Assembly: GCF_003576645.1 (NCBI RefSeq)
Contig: NC_044919.1
Coordinates: forward strand, 29,898,403 to 29,962,402
Origin: Ipomoea triloba
Lineage: Eukaryota > Streptophyta > Magnoliopsida > Solanales > Convolvulaceae
Length of the DNA stretch: 64,000 nucleotides
Reading direction: 5' to 3'
Shown: one piece after another, positions 34,595-45,375 of the stretch
Layout of the letters: every line of letters starts with the position of its first letter
Position numbering within the stretch: position 1 is the first letter of the stretch
Notes under the pieces: generated by a model
Told to the model about the DNA's origin: nothing
Databases searched by the model: none
What the model saw: only the letters and a program-made list of their open reading frames with translations
Program-made: the position numbers and the translations under genes

Positions 34595-34855
34595 ATTATT
34601 GCATGGACCATGGTCCACACAGCTGTGTGGACCAAAAATAAGAAGTACATTATTTTTGTATTGAAGATACATTATTTTTATACTGTAGGTACATTATTTT
34701 AGAGTACATTATTTTTGTATTGAAGGTACATTATTTGATACATACTGTCAAATAATGTACCTACAGTACAAAAATAATGTACCTTCAGTATAAAAATAAT
34801 GTATTTTTTATTTTTGGTCCACACAGCTGTGTGGACCATGGTCCATGCAATAATT
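34595..34855. mobile_element. Foldback MITE with nested palindromes
   Basis: Left and right arms are near-perfect inverted repeats of over 100 bp. Each begins ATTATTGCATGGACCATGG, then TCCACACAGCTGTGTGGACC, then copies of GTACATTATTTTTGTA. Each arm contains its own palindromes (TGGACCATGGTCCA, CACAGCTGTG). No reading frame and no clear target duplication. Confidence 0.75.
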
Positions 34856-35907
34856 CCATCACAATTTTTGTGAATATTCAGTATGTAAATTGTGAGCATT
34901 TAATATGTAAAGATCCACAGAATAATGTTTTTTTTTTTTTTTTGAGAATTAATGAGACGGGCCCGCGTGCATTAACATTCATAATCAAAATCCAACAAAA
35001 ACAGCATCCTGCATCTCTCATAGGCCTAGTGGATGGTGGAGGGCCTGAGGCTTAACTACAGGGCCCAATGATAATCAGACAAATGTGTAAGCCCACTTTG
35101 TGGGCTCATCTGATGATATACAACGTCCGATGGTCTGGTACTTGTCTACTTGATCAGTTCATCCTACGGTAGGGATTCACTGAATCTCCAAACCCCACCG
35201 ATCAGCCCAATGGCCCCAAGCCCCCAATCTTTTATTTTATAATTCAAGTTATTCCCCTTTAAACAAATTTACCTTCGAAACTCAACACCAATGACCAAAC
35301 CATACACTCCTACATACAATGAAAGAGACAAATGAAATTGTTATGCGAAATAAGTTTTTGCGTCGATTTTTGAAGAGTAATAAAAAATCACATGTGTTGT
35401 AACTAGCAGTGTGATTAGATCGATTATAGCAATAGCATTAGGATTAGAGTAGTCAAATCCAACCACACTGCTTCTTTTGCATATTAAATTGAGGGAAATT
35501 TTCCTTTCCCATTTGGATTTTCACATCCAAACTTTTTGTTCGCCTTACTCTCATTCATCGAAAGTCAATAAATTAATTAATTCACCACTAATTAATAAAT
35601 AATTTTAACAACTAATCATATAATGACACTTTAAAATGCGATATTTGTAAGCGAAATACATGTGAAATTCGTAGCATTGTTCTTAGATTAATTCAGATTA
35701 AATTTAGATTACTACATTAGCATAATTTTATTTTTGTTTGCAAGTCATTTAATCATACAATTAATTAAAATTTTCGTAATCGAAACGGAGTCGATTGTAA
35801 TTCCTTAATTCATTGAAAACATTTGAGACATTCTATTGCCTTAATTGCTCCAAATGCTTTCCCGACCAAACCCTAACAAAAAACATGTATTGATGTACAC
35901 GGGGGAC
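34856..35907. other. Intergenic, with a T-run-headed segment
   Basis: A T run at 34929-34943 heads about 280 bp of moderate GC that could be the reversed 3' end of a retroposed sequence. I cannot name it. The rest is AT-rich upstream DNA of the bHLH gene. Confidence 0.35.
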
Positions 35908-35916
35908 TATAAAAAG
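35908..35916 (+). promoter_or_regulatory. TATA box of bHLH gene
   Basis: TATAAAAAG at 35908-35916, roughly 30 bp before the probable start of the leader exon and 590 bp before the main ATG (much of which is a leader intron). Confidence 0.65.
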
Positions 35917-36113
35917 GGAAAACGTTCACTGCGTAAAATTCCACTAAAGAAACATTTCCTTCATATTCAAAGACAGATCACAGCGCCTGTGCAGGGATTA
36001 GCAGGTGATGTGATTCAGATCTGAAGCTCACGGAAACTTTGTGACGAAGTCACATGAAAAGCAGTGCATTTTGTCACGATACGAGCCCGGTTTCCATCCT
36101 TGGTCTCATTCAG

Positions 36114-36468
36114 GTAACTGCTTCTTTGCGGTTCATGTGCGCTCGGCTTTGATTGCGCTGAATCCTTCTGCGCAATCGGATTTTGGTGTCCGTGAGCCCC
36201 AAAGTGTTACTTTTCTGGGTTGAATTTGCGGTGTATATCAGCTTAACGTTCTCTGTTGTATCTTATGCTCAACGCGTTTTTCTTCAAGAACGCGTTTTTA
36301 GGGTTGCCCTGTTGTGAATTTCCAATTTTTTTGGGGGGGTTTGCATGCTTTTTTGTTGTTGTTGTAAGATTGGGTTGTATTATAGGTTTTGAAGGTGGTA
36401 GTTGTTGAAATTAAGGTATTGTGGTTGTTGTGTTGTGAATTAATTGGTGTAGAATTGGCTTGAACTAG
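36114..36468 (+). other. Probable 5' leader intron of bHLH gene
   Basis: Donor CAG/GTAACTG at 36114 and acceptor ACTAG at 36468 bound a T-rich 355-bp stretch. This is inferred from splice consensus and base composition. Confidence 0.5.
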
Positions 36469-36498
36469 GAAGTTTTGTTGAATAGTTGGGAATTGAAA

Positions 36499-38007
36499 AT
36501 GGGGGATAAGTTCTGTGTGGATGACAGTGATAGGGCTTTGGTTGAAGGGGTGTTAGGGAGGCATGCTGTTGATTTCTTCACTTGGTCTGCTTCAAACAAT
36601 GTTTTGTCAGATTTTGTGGCATCTAGTGGGTGTTTAGGGGTGCAGAGGGAGCTATGCAAGATTGTAGAGGAGTCTGATTGGGCTTATGCCATCTATTGGC
36701 AAGTTGCCAAGTCGAAATCTGGGAAATCTGCCTTGATTTGGGGTGATGGGCATTGTTCAGAGCTCAATAGGAGGCTCAGTGAGGAGAGGAATGTGAATCA
36801 GACATTAGTCGACGGGGATAAGAAAAAACAGGTTCTTCGGAAGATTTGTGGGTGCTTTGGTGGATCAGAAGAGGATAATGTTGGCAACAAGTTGGATTTC
36901 GTTTCGGATATGGAGATGTTTTATCTCACATCCATGTATTATGTGTTCCCGTTTGATGTTCCTTCTAGTCCTTCTCAGTCGTTTAATTCTAGTAGAACGA
37001 TATGGGCTGCTGATACTAGGAGTTGTTCAGAACATTACCAATCGAGATCACATCTAGCGAAGTTGGCCAAGTTCGAGACACTAGTGTTTATTCCGCTTAA
37101 GTCTGGGGTTGTGGAGCTTGGTTCTACAAAAGCAATTCCAGAAGACCAGAATGTGATTAAGATGACTCAGAAAATAGTGGTGGTATCTGCTCATGCTCCG
37201 GCAAAAGCAATTCCAAAGATATTCGGGCAAGAACTTAGTCTTGGAGGGGCAAAGTCGGGGCCAATCAGCATCAGTTTCGCCCCAAAACTGGAAGAAGAAT
37301 TGGGTGGTCATCCTTCAGATTCATATGACATAAATGCATTAGGTAGTAGTCAAGTTTACGGGAACTTGTCAAATGGATATCGAAGTGATGATGGGGATGG
37401 GAAACTGCTTCCCCAGGTGAATCAAGTAATGGTTGGAGGCCTGAGTTCACAGGCGTTAGTGTCTGGTTTTGAACAAGCAAGTGAGGATGCTTTGCTTCAA
37501 CCCGATGTTCAGAAACCGAGAAAGAGAGGCCGGAAGCCAGCCAACGGGAGAGAAGAACCGCTAAACCATGTAGAAGCAGAGAGGCAGAGGCGTGAGAAGC
37601 TTAATCAACGGTTCTATGCATTAAGAGCAGTTGTCCCGAATATCTCAAAGATGGATAAAGCGTCTTTGCTCGGTGATGCCATTGCATACATCACCGATCT
37701 CCAGGCAAGGGTTAGGATCATGGAAGCAGAGAGGGAGGTCCCAACTAATCAGCCAAAGCCACTTAGTGTTTCAGATATTGAATTTCATCAAAGGGCAGAT
37801 GATGCGGTCATAAGGGTAGGCTGCCCTTTGGATACTCATCCAATTTCTCGAGTTATAAAGGCGTTTCAAGAACATCAATTAACAGCACAAGAGTCTAGCA
37901 TGTCCATATCAGAAAATGGCGAAGTGATTCATACATTCTCTATCCAAACTCAAGGTGCCCCCGCTGAAGAGATGAAGGAAAAACTGGCTGCTGCTCTGGC
38001 CAAGTGA
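36499..38007 (+). CDS. bHLH3: bHLH3/JAM3-like transcription factor
   Basis: One uninterrupted frame of 502 residues starting MGDKF. The N-terminal half is a bHLH-MYC_N domain ([52 protein letters not shown]). A basic stretch [14 protein letters not shown] leads into the bHLH domain at about 352-402. Its basic region [10 protein letters not shown] has the His-Glu-Arg set that contacts G-box DNA (CACGTG). An ACT-like C-terminal domain follows. The [12 protein letters not shown] segment and overall length match Arabidopsis bHLH3 (JAM3), a subgroup IIId repressor of jasmonate responses that competes with MYC2 and binds JAZ proteins. Function is inferred. The start follows the family's usual MG(D/Q)KF; a longer in-frame start is possible if the leader intron is spliced. 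Confidence 0.93.
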   Translation: MGDKFCVDDSDRALVEGVLGRHAVDFFTWSASNNVLSDFVASSGCLGVQRELCKIVEESDWAYAIYWQVAKSKSGKSALIWGDGHCSELNRRLSEERNVNQTLVDGDKKKQVLRKICGCFGGSEEDNVGNKLDFVSDMEMFYLTSMYYVFPFDVPSSPSQSFNSSRTIWAADTRSCSEHYQSRSHLAKLAKFETLVFIPLKSGVVELGSTKAIPEDQNVIKMTQKIVVVSAHAPAKAIPKIFGQELSLGGAKSGPISISFAPKLEEELGGHPSDSYDINALGSSQVYGNLSNGYRSDDGDGKLLPQVNQVMVGGLSSQALVSGFEQASEDALLQPDVQKPRKRGRKPANGREEPLNHVEAERQRREKLNQRFYALRAVVPNISKMDKASLLGDAIAYITDLQARVRIMEAEREVPTNQPKPLSVSDIEFHQRADDAVIRVGCPLDTHPISRVIKAFQEHQLTAQESSMSISENGEVIHTFSIQTQGAPAEEMKEKLAAALAK

Positions 38008-38445
38008 TTCCATCGAAAAGTATGTATTGTACTACATAGATCAGGTTAATCATGTATACTATACATTTGTTGTTTACATAGCAGAAACATCATGTTTCCT
38101 GACAATGGTAGGAGGTGAGGTTACAGTTGATGATTTGTGTAAAACCGAAGAAATCTTGCTTGCTTGTTCATCTAGATTTGCTGCATGCTTTCTAGAGCAT
38201 TTGATCAAGAACTGTAATGTAGGCCATATTCTCCCTTGATATAGATTGCTAGAGGAATATTGCTGTGTAGATTATGCTCTGCAGTTCTTCAAAGAATCAG
38301 ATTTTGTTACATTGTGCTTTTACTGATTTACATTTTGATATGAAAACAACCTGCTTTATACTAAAAGCAACTTTTATCCCTTGAGCAACGATACTTTCAT
38401 ATAAAACCGTTGCATCACTAAGGGTGACTTTCGTACTTACTTGAC

Positions 38446-38744
38446 GGGGTGAGCGTTGCAATTATGTTTCTTTTTGCCTTTACACTCGATAAGCTCTATT
38501 TTACATTTGCACTTGATAACCAATTTCTATTCAACTTAAGGAAAAGGGGTGAGCGTTGCAATTATGTTTCTTTTTGCCTTTACACTCGATAAGCTCTATT
38601 TTACATTTGTACTTGATAACCAATTTCTATTCAACTTAAGGAAAAGGGGTGAGCGTTGCAATTATGTTTCTTTTTGTCTTTACACTCGATAAGCTCTATT
38701 TTACATTTGCACTTGATAACCAATTTCTATTCAACTTAAGGAAA
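38446..38744 (+). repeat. Three tandem units of 100 bp
   Basis: Near-identical units start GGGGTGAGCGTTGCAATTAT at 38446, 38546 and 38646 and end ...CAACTTAAGGAAA. Only a few C/T differences are visible. They lie about 440 bp past the bHLH stop codon, possibly just beyond the 3' UTR. Confidence 0.95.
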
Positions 38745-39134
38745 CCTTTTCACGTATGTTACCTTGTCTTGTAGAAATTCAGGTTTCAAATTCGACTCTT
38801 AACGAGAGTTGTTTATTGGCTTTAGTCGGTCAACTATGATAATTTAGACTAATTTAGCTTGTGATTTTTTTTTTTGGACTAGAATTATGAGGCAGACTTT
38901 ACTTAGAGAATATATTAGATTAGCAAATGCATACTTTTCTGTAAATTAAAAAATTCTAACACTTGACTAGTTGTGAGGATTGTAAGTACTAAGCAGTAAC
39001 CGCAGATGCGCAGACGTACAGCCTCCAACGTTTTATATGTGCTTTATATCATTAAAAACAATGAAAAGATAAAGGACATTTGTACCTAAATCGCGACATA
39101 TCAACTGTTTGGTTTTATCCATATTATGTGGCGG

Positions 39135-39517
39135 CGCAAATTATACTGTGAACCATGGTCCACAATGCATTGTGACCCATGATCATAGCTGATACTGCAG
39201 TTGTGTTGAACGGATACTGCAGTTGTGTTGAAAAGATACTGCAGTTGTGTTGAAAGGAAACTGCGGTTGCACGGAACAGAGGTCGTTCATCTGTTCAACA
39301 CAACTGCAGTATTTTTTAACACAACTGCAGTATCCGTTTAACACTGCAGTTCCAGATGGATGACACGGCCTCTGTTCCACGCAACTGCAGTTCCCTTTCA
39401 ACACCACTGCAGTATCCTTTCAACACAACTGCAGTATCAGTTCAACGCAACTGCAGTATCAACCATGACTCATAGTCCACAATGCATTGTGGACCATGGT
39501 CCACGGTATAACGACTG
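39135..39517. mobile_element. Foldback MITE built from a 20-bp unit (9-bp target duplication)
   Basis: Flanked by the perfect 9-bp repeat ATGTGGCGG (39126-39134, 39518-39526). Subterminal inverted repeats hold ACCATGGTCCACAATGCATTGTG. Inside, the unit GATACTGCAGTTGTGTTGAA repeats three times in the left arm, and its reverse complement repeats several times in the right arm. The 9-bp duplication points to Mutator-like mobilisation. Confidence 0.75.
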
Positions 39518-39558
39518 ATGTGGCGGGGTCACGATGATTCGGATCTTGTTAATTAATA

Positions 39559-39815
39559 CTACCTCCGTCCCATTTTGGATGTCTGATTCGTTTAACGAGG
39601 CTTGACTGAAGTTTTTTTTAATCTAATTTTTCGTAATATTAAGTTTATCATTAATATATAAAATTTATATATTTAGAAACTACATTAAAAGTACTATTAA
39701 ACACAAAAAATTAAATTTAAAAATAATAAAAAATTGCTAAAAAAATAAGCAATAAATAAAAAGTTGATTTGACCAATGAATAGTAAATATGACAGGTAAA
39801 ATGGGACAGAGGGAG
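39559..39815. mobile_element. Stowaway-like (Mariner) MITE
   Basis: 257 bp with ends CTACCTCCGTCCCATTTT / AAAATGGGACAGAGGGAG and TA duplications (39557-39558, 39816-39817). CTCCGTCCC ends with TA targets are the mark of plant Stowaway elements. Confidence 0.88.
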
Positions 39816-39817
39816 TA

Positions 39818-40197
39818 TCATTTAGTCAAAGATTAATGTTACAACTTGCTATAAAAATCACTATGTAATACTGAGTATTAATTTTGTAGTTTAGTTAGTT
39901 ATTATATATTATTATTTATTTATTTTGTTTGGTACAAAGAAGACCTAGGAGAAGCCTACATGCATCATCCGTCTAGATTATGATATGACATTTCGTATAA
40001 CTAATAGTGCATACACTTGAATGCACTATTATAGATTTTGAGTACACAGTCAATTATTCTTGAATGAAAGTGTTTCAGAAATCAGAATACACTACTAATT
40101 TTTTTCTTAATTTTTAGCTATGGATCATCTTAGATGGACCCCAACACGTTACCATGGACACATGTTCTCACCTAGGGATTGGTTCTCATATGATTAG

Positions 40198-40237
<40 letters not shown>

Positions 40238-40929
40238 AAAATAAGTATTTTTATCCGGCATAACAGGTGTGCTCATGGCACTTGCTGATGAGTTGCTGGC
40301 AGTGTCGTCTATAGTCAATTTTTGCATGGGAAATTTTCTAAACTTTTGAATATAAAATTTGGTATAAATTTTGATGGTATCTTACGACACCGCAAAACTT
40401 GAGAAAGAGGTTGAAATGGAGAGGGGAAACCTATTTCAGTCCGACAAAGTACTCTTGACTTGTACACCAAACAAAAATGTTTCTCAAAAGGCTGTACGTA
40501 TTTGAATATGGACATTTTCAAAAATATCATGCACTATATTAGATTATTAGGCATTTAATTAGAAAAACGTGATTTTTGAATGCAGCAATTTCAAAGTTAT
40601 GTCACTAACATATTATCTTTATGATCCTACTAGGAAACTTCTCTTGATCGTCTTACAAGGGGTGACCAATTAAGTGATTGAAACATGATTCTTATATCTA
40701 ATATATCAGGTGTTTAATTCGATTAATTCAACACACAACATACATCCTCTCTAGATCGAAACAGTCGCGAAAGATCAAATGCATCAATTTTATTCAATTC
40801 GTTTGTGAACGTTGGTCATATACAGTTGCTAATGCTGCCATGCATACTACGTGCATGTTTTGAGTATACTAAAGAATTAATTAATTTGAACAAAAGTTTT
40901 TGGAGAGAGAGATAGAGAATGAATTGAGG
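39818..40929. other. Intergenic; (TA)n at 40201-40234
   Basis: AT-rich DNA between the Stowaway MITE and the secreted-peptide array. One microsatellite, no gene recognised. Confidence 0.4.
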
Positions 40930-41358
40930 TTATGGTGATTTGAGGTTGTGGCCGGGGTTGTTCGACGGAGGCTTCACCGGCCGCCATTGCAGGGAAGGAA
41001 GTAAAAGATGACTCGCCGGCGACTTCTTTCTCCGGGACAACGTAGCCGCAAAGTTCTTTTCTCCGGCTAGAGCGGAGTTTGTGCCGGGATTGGGCGTCGG
41101 AGGGGTGACCGGATTCCACTGCAGAGACGGTAATAACAAAAGATATTTCTTTAAACTTCCCTTCTTCTTTTTCCCGGTGACAGCCTTATCGGTGCCGGGA
41201 TTCACGGCCGGAGACATGACCGCCTTCCATTGTAGAGATGGCAACAAAAGATGCTGTTCGTCCTCGCGAGGAACTGATCTACAAGCTTCAAAAGGTTTGA
41301 TGCTTAGTAGAAGAAGAATAGAAACAAAAGCCAAAACCATACTAGGTTGATGTCTCAT
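40930..41358 (-). CDS. Secreted repeat-peptide precursor A (3 units)
   Basis: 142 residues, taken from the ATG giving MRHQP because the paralogues start MRHQ/MTHQ (an upstream in-frame ATG would add 14 residues). A signal peptide covers about 1-26 (hydrophobic AFVSILLLLSI, ending FEAC). Three units follow, each LLLPSLQW then a proline-rich ending: SPAVNPGTD (49-57), PPTPNPGTN (86-94), PPSNNPGHN (130-138). Basic runs precede units 2 and 3 (KKKK...LKK, RRKK), fitting processing by subtilisin-like proteases. EKNFAAT lies between units 2 and 3. The protein is probably secreted and cleaved to small peptides. I know no named family. The endings recall CLE (PSGPNPLHN), IDA or PEP peptides; the layout recalls HypSys precursors. 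It is the most diverged member of the array. Confidence 0.75.
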   Translation of the reverse strand: MRHQPSMVLAFVSILLLLSIKPFEACRSVPREDEQHLLLPSLQWKAVMSPAVNPGTDKAVTGKKKKGSLKKYLLLLPSLQWNPVTPPTPNPGTNSALAGEKNFAATLSRRKKSPASHLLLPSLQWRPVKPPSNNPGHNLKSP

Positions 41359-42753
41359 TGTCTTTTCTCGTTTCCTAGTTGCAAAATTGCTTATTTTCAA
41401 TCAGAACTATAAATTGAATTGATATATCGAGATAGATAAAATGAATGAATTTTATGATTCCAGGAAAAAATGTGAAGAAGGGGAGGATTATTTATAAGGT
41501 TTAATATATGCAGGAGCTTGATAAGTAGTGGCATAATCATGACATATATGATAATGACTTTGAACTTTTCCTCAGTTTAATTTAATTTTAATTTGGATGG
41601 AAGAATTGAATAGAATTGGTGGGCAGTTGACTGTTGCACATAGCTAGACTGGCATGGTTTTATAATAAGAAAATTATAAACTGATAACTTAATGAAAAGA
41701 CCAGTCATCACATATTTAAGATTTAAGAAATAAGCTAAGCATTAAAATAATATCATGTGTACTAAAGTTAATATTCAAACAAAATAATCCCCGACAATTG
41801 CGTTCAATTATATTCCTAAAAACAACATGAATAATAATGAAATATTATTTATTTAAACTATTAACAATAATAATTTTTTTTAGATGACTAGAAAACCTTA
41901 GCCCACTAGTACTCCATACAAGGTAAATCAGACCCATGTGTAATAGCTTACAATAAAAACTAATAATAGGAAGAAAGAAATAATTTTTAACCAATAAAAT
42001 ATGGTGCAAAATATATAAATTTAAGCACTAATGAATAAGCTGTGCTACATGGTCATTGGTCAATATATAGGAAAAATGTACTTTTGACCCAAAAGCAAAA
42101 GGGAAGAAGAGAAACAGTGTTAGTAGTAAACCATTCATATTTATGCATACTATAAAACCAAAAATATTTATAATAAACACTTGGGATTAATTTCGTGCAA
42201 CATTGTCTACGGGTTATAGACACAATAAAAAGAGTATTCACACATGCAACAATTATAGTCACAACCACAACTATGCAGTTTGACCACAAGCCCTTTGGCA
42301 AAATTACACAAACTAAGAGGTAAATCTCACTAGTGAAAATATATAAACTTTTACTAGACTTGCCTGAGAAGGTGTTTGTAAGAATTCAATTGAATTTATG
42401 ATCTTTTGATACATTTCATTTTCCTTTTTGTTCCATGTATCATGCAACACGTACAAACAAAACACCATGCATCGAATACTTCAAAGTATAGTAGAATATA
42501 ATTAAAGTAAACTATTACATGAAACATTATTGCACTGCAAAAATATAAACTCCATTAATTTTATTCAGTCATGACTACGTTGGTCGTATAGAGTAGCCCA
42601 TGCAGTCACATACATACTACGTCCATGGTTCTAGGACGATGAATAATTAATTGATTTTCATCAAAAAAAAAATGGTAAGACAAAAGAGAATGAACGAATG
42701 AATGAATGACGTTAGATTTGGAACGTCAAATACGTGAGATAATTCCGCTAATA
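41359..42753. other. Promoter of A and spacer
   Basis: On the minus strand, a TATA box TATAAATA lies at about 41489-41497 and a TTGACT-type W-box core (plus-strand reading) at 41626-41631. The rest is AT-rich with no gene recognised. Confidence 0.45.
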
Positions 42754-43542
42754 TTAACTAGAAGCCTTGTGAGATTCCGCCGGAAGCTGCTGACCGGAGA
42801 AGTTCTTTGCTCCGGCGACGGCGGAGTTGGTGCCGGGGTTGGACTTTGGCGGGCTGACATTTTTCCATAGAGACGGTAACAAAATATGTTTTTTGGAACT
42901 TCCTCGCTTCTCCGTCGCTCCTACAAAGTTCTTCTCGCCGAGAGTGGCCGAGTTAACGACGCCGTTGGTGCCGCCGTTAGGCGTCGGAGGGGGGACCTGT
43001 TTCCCTGCTTGCAGAGACGGAAACAAAAGTTTCTTCTTTAATGGCTTCTCCGTCGCCCCTACAAAGTTCTTCTCGCCGAGATTAGCCGAGTTAACGGCGC
43101 CGTTAGTGCCACCGTTGGGCGCCGGAGGGCTAACCTTTTTCCATTGCAGAGACGGCAACAAAAGATGCTCCTTTAACGGCTTCTCCGTCGCCCCTACAAA
43201 GTTCTTCTCGCCGAGATTGGCCGAGTTAACGGCGCCGTTAGTGCCGCCGTTGGGCGACGGGGGGCTAACCGTGTTCCACTGCAAAGATGGCAACAAAAGA
43301 TGCTTCTTTAAACCACCTCGCGCCGCCGTTATAACTCCGGCAAAGTTCTTCCCACCTAGAGTAGCCGAGTAAACGCCGTTGGTGCCGGGATTCGGCCCCG
43401 GCGGGGGGACTGATTTCCCTTGCAGAGATGCCAGCAAAAGTTCATTGCCACCAGGAAAAGATCTACAGGCTTCATAAGGTTCAATGCACAGTAGAAAAAT
43501 CACAAAAACATAACCTAAAACAATACCAGATTGATGTCTCAT
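42754..43542 (-). CDS. Secreted repeat-peptide precursor B (5 units)
   Basis: 262 residues from MRHQSG, with a signal peptide of about 1-26. Five units end at residues 55, 102, 147, 193 and 239, spaced about 46 residues apart. The motifs are PPGPNPGTN, PPSPNGGTN, PPAPNGGTN, PPTPNGGTN and PPKSNPGTN. Each is preceded by a block like HLLLPSLQW(K/N)xVS, and the middle ones are followed by NSANLGEKNFVGATEK and a basic cleavage-like run (LKK, LKEH, KRGSSKK). Units 2 to 4 are nearly identical, so expansion is recent and internal. Predicted to enter the secretory pathway and release several similar peptides. Longest open member of the array. Receptor, modification (such as proline hydroxylation) and role are unknown. 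Confidence 0.8.
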   Translation of the reverse strand: MRHQSGIVLGYVFVIFLLCIEPYEACRSFPGGNELLLASLQGKSVPPPGPNPGTNGVYSATLGGKNFAGVITAARGGLKKHLLLPSLQWNTVSPPSPNGGTNGAVNSANLGEKNFVGATEKPLKEHLLLPSLQWKKVSPPAPNGGTNGAVNSANLGEKNFVGATEKPLKKKLLFPSLQAGKQVPPPTPNGGTNGVVNSATLGEKNFVGATEKRGSSKKHILLPSLWKNVSPPKSNPGTNSAVAGAKNFSGQQLPAESHKASS

Positions 43543-43954
43543 TGTCTCTTGAATTCTTGTCGGGTGGTTAAGGACTAAAAATGATGAAATTTGTGAGTGA
43601 CAGATGAATTGAAGTCTGAACTTATTAAAAAAAAGTTGATGGGGAATGAAATGCAAAAAGGGGGCAGGGCTTATTTATAAGCTTGATATAGTTCATAGCG
43701 TCGCGTGTACGTGGCATGTGGGGGATGACTTTGATAGGTTCGTTGGTTTAATTCTTGATGGGAGAATGGAAAATGAGTGCCGGGTTGACCGTGAATTGAA
43801 CGTGGACTGGGAGGGTTTAATATGAAAATTAAATTAGGAATTCAGGACTTGAATGGGTCAGCTACTCGTTAAGGAGAAGGACGAAACTTTACCGTAACAA
43901 TGAAGCCAATATGAATACTTGACAAGAAGTGTTGAATTATATTATACAGAAATC

Positions 43955-43958
<4 letters not shown>
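43543..43958 (-). promoter_or_regulatory. Upstream region of precursor B
   Basis: TATA box (minus TATAAATAAG) at about 43671-43680, a TTGACC core at 43784-43789 and CTCGTTAAGG at 43865-43874 (plus-strand readings). The same order recurs at the copies farther right. Confidence 0.65.
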
Positions 43959-43989
<31 letters not shown>

Positions 43990-43994
<5 letters not shown>

Positions 43995-44313
43995 CTGTTC
44001 AAATGTGACCGCGCCTTCCCGTGCGGTCGGTGCGGTTCACACCATTCAATGTTATAAAACGCACCACAATGAAAATACACAAAACACACCACACACCCTA
44101 AATAATGCACCATAACTCCGATGCCCCTAATGGTGCATTTGCTAATACTGTGTAGTGTATATTTGCATACCTAGTGGTGTGTTTTTTGGTGATATGTACC
44201 TAATGGTGCATATTTGTGTGGTGCATTTTATAACACTGAGTGGTGTATATCTGTATACATAGTGGTGAGACCGCACTGTTCACACGTTAAGACCCGACCA
44301 CACTTGAACTCTA
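43990..44313. mobile_element. MITE inserted in a (TA)n tract
   Basis: About 324 bp between TA runs (43959-43989 and 44314-44336). The ends are imperfect inverted repeats (AGAAATCTGTTCAAATGTGACCG against AGAGTTCAAGTGTGGTCG read inward). The interior repeats TGGTGCAT/TGGTGTGT words. Superfamily not settled. Confidence 0.55.
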
Positions 44314-44575
44314 CTATATATATATATATATATATAAGAAGAGATTAGAAGTATGGACTAATATGATACATTTATCTAAGATAATTCAAGATAGATAAAT
44401 TTAAAAATAAATTAATTTCATAAATATTACAAACTTTTATTTTTTTTCTCATTGTTTTTCTTTATTTTCTAGCCATGAAATCTACTAATAAATCAATGGT
44501 TAACCTTTGTCTTTAATTTACTCATCTCAAGAGAAAGCTTATATATCTGTGTGTGTGTGTGGGGGGGGGGCTTAA

Positions 44576-45375
44576 NNNNNNNNNNNNNNNNNNNNNNNNN
44601 NNNNNNNNNNNNNNNNNNNNNNNNNNNNNNNNNNNNNNNNNNNNNNNNNNNNNNNNNNNNNNNNNNNNNNNNNNNNNNNNNNNNNNNNNNNNNNNNNNNN
44701 NNNNNNNNNNNNNNNNNNNNNNNNNNNNNNNNNNNNNNNNNNNNNNNNNNNNNNNNNNNNNNNNNNNNNNNNNNNNNNNNNNNNNNNNNNNNNNNNNNNN
44801 NNNNNNNNNNNNNNNNNNNNNNNNNNNNNNNNNNNNNNNNNNNNNNNNNNNNNNNNNNNNNNNNNNNNNNNNNNNNNNNNNNNNNNNNNNNNNNNNNNNN
44901 NNNNNNNNNNNNNNNNNNNNNNNNNNNNNNNNNNNNNNNNNNNNNNNNNNNNNNNNNNNNNNNNNNNNNNNNNNNNNNNNNNNNNNNNNNNNNNNNNNNN
45001 NNNNNNNNNNNNNNNNNNNNNNNNNNNNNNNNNNNNNNNNNNNNNNNNNNNNNNNNNNNNNNNNNNNNNNNNNNNNNNNNNNNNNNNNNNNNNNNNNNNN
45101 NNNNNNNNNNNNNNNNNNNNNNNNNNNNNNNNNNNNNNNNNNNNNNNNNNNNNNNNNNNNNNNNNNNNNNNNNNNNNNNNNNNNNNNNNNNNNNNNNNNN
45201 NNNNNNNNNNNNNNNNNNNNNNNNNNNNNNNNNNNNNNNNNNNNNNNNNNNNNNNNNNNNNNNNNNNNNNNNNNNNNNNNNNNNNNNNNNNNNNNNNNNN
45301 NNNNNNNNNNNNNNNNNNNNNNNNNNNNNNNNNNNNNNNNNNNNNNNNNNNNNNNNNNNNNNNNNNNNNNNNNNN
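44576..45375. other. Assembly gap (800 N) between G runs
   Basis: Unknown bases. The left flank is GTGTGTGTGT, ten G and CTTAA; the right flank is sixteen G and CTTAATATATTTAATC. The same short text on both sides suggests the two edges overlap and the gap may be smaller than drawn, or not exist. Confidence 0.95.

Noticed and set aside
42827..43372. 181-codon plus-strand frame over precursor B
   Set aside because: Antisense shadow of the repeats; the minus frame has the signal peptide and repeat periodicity.
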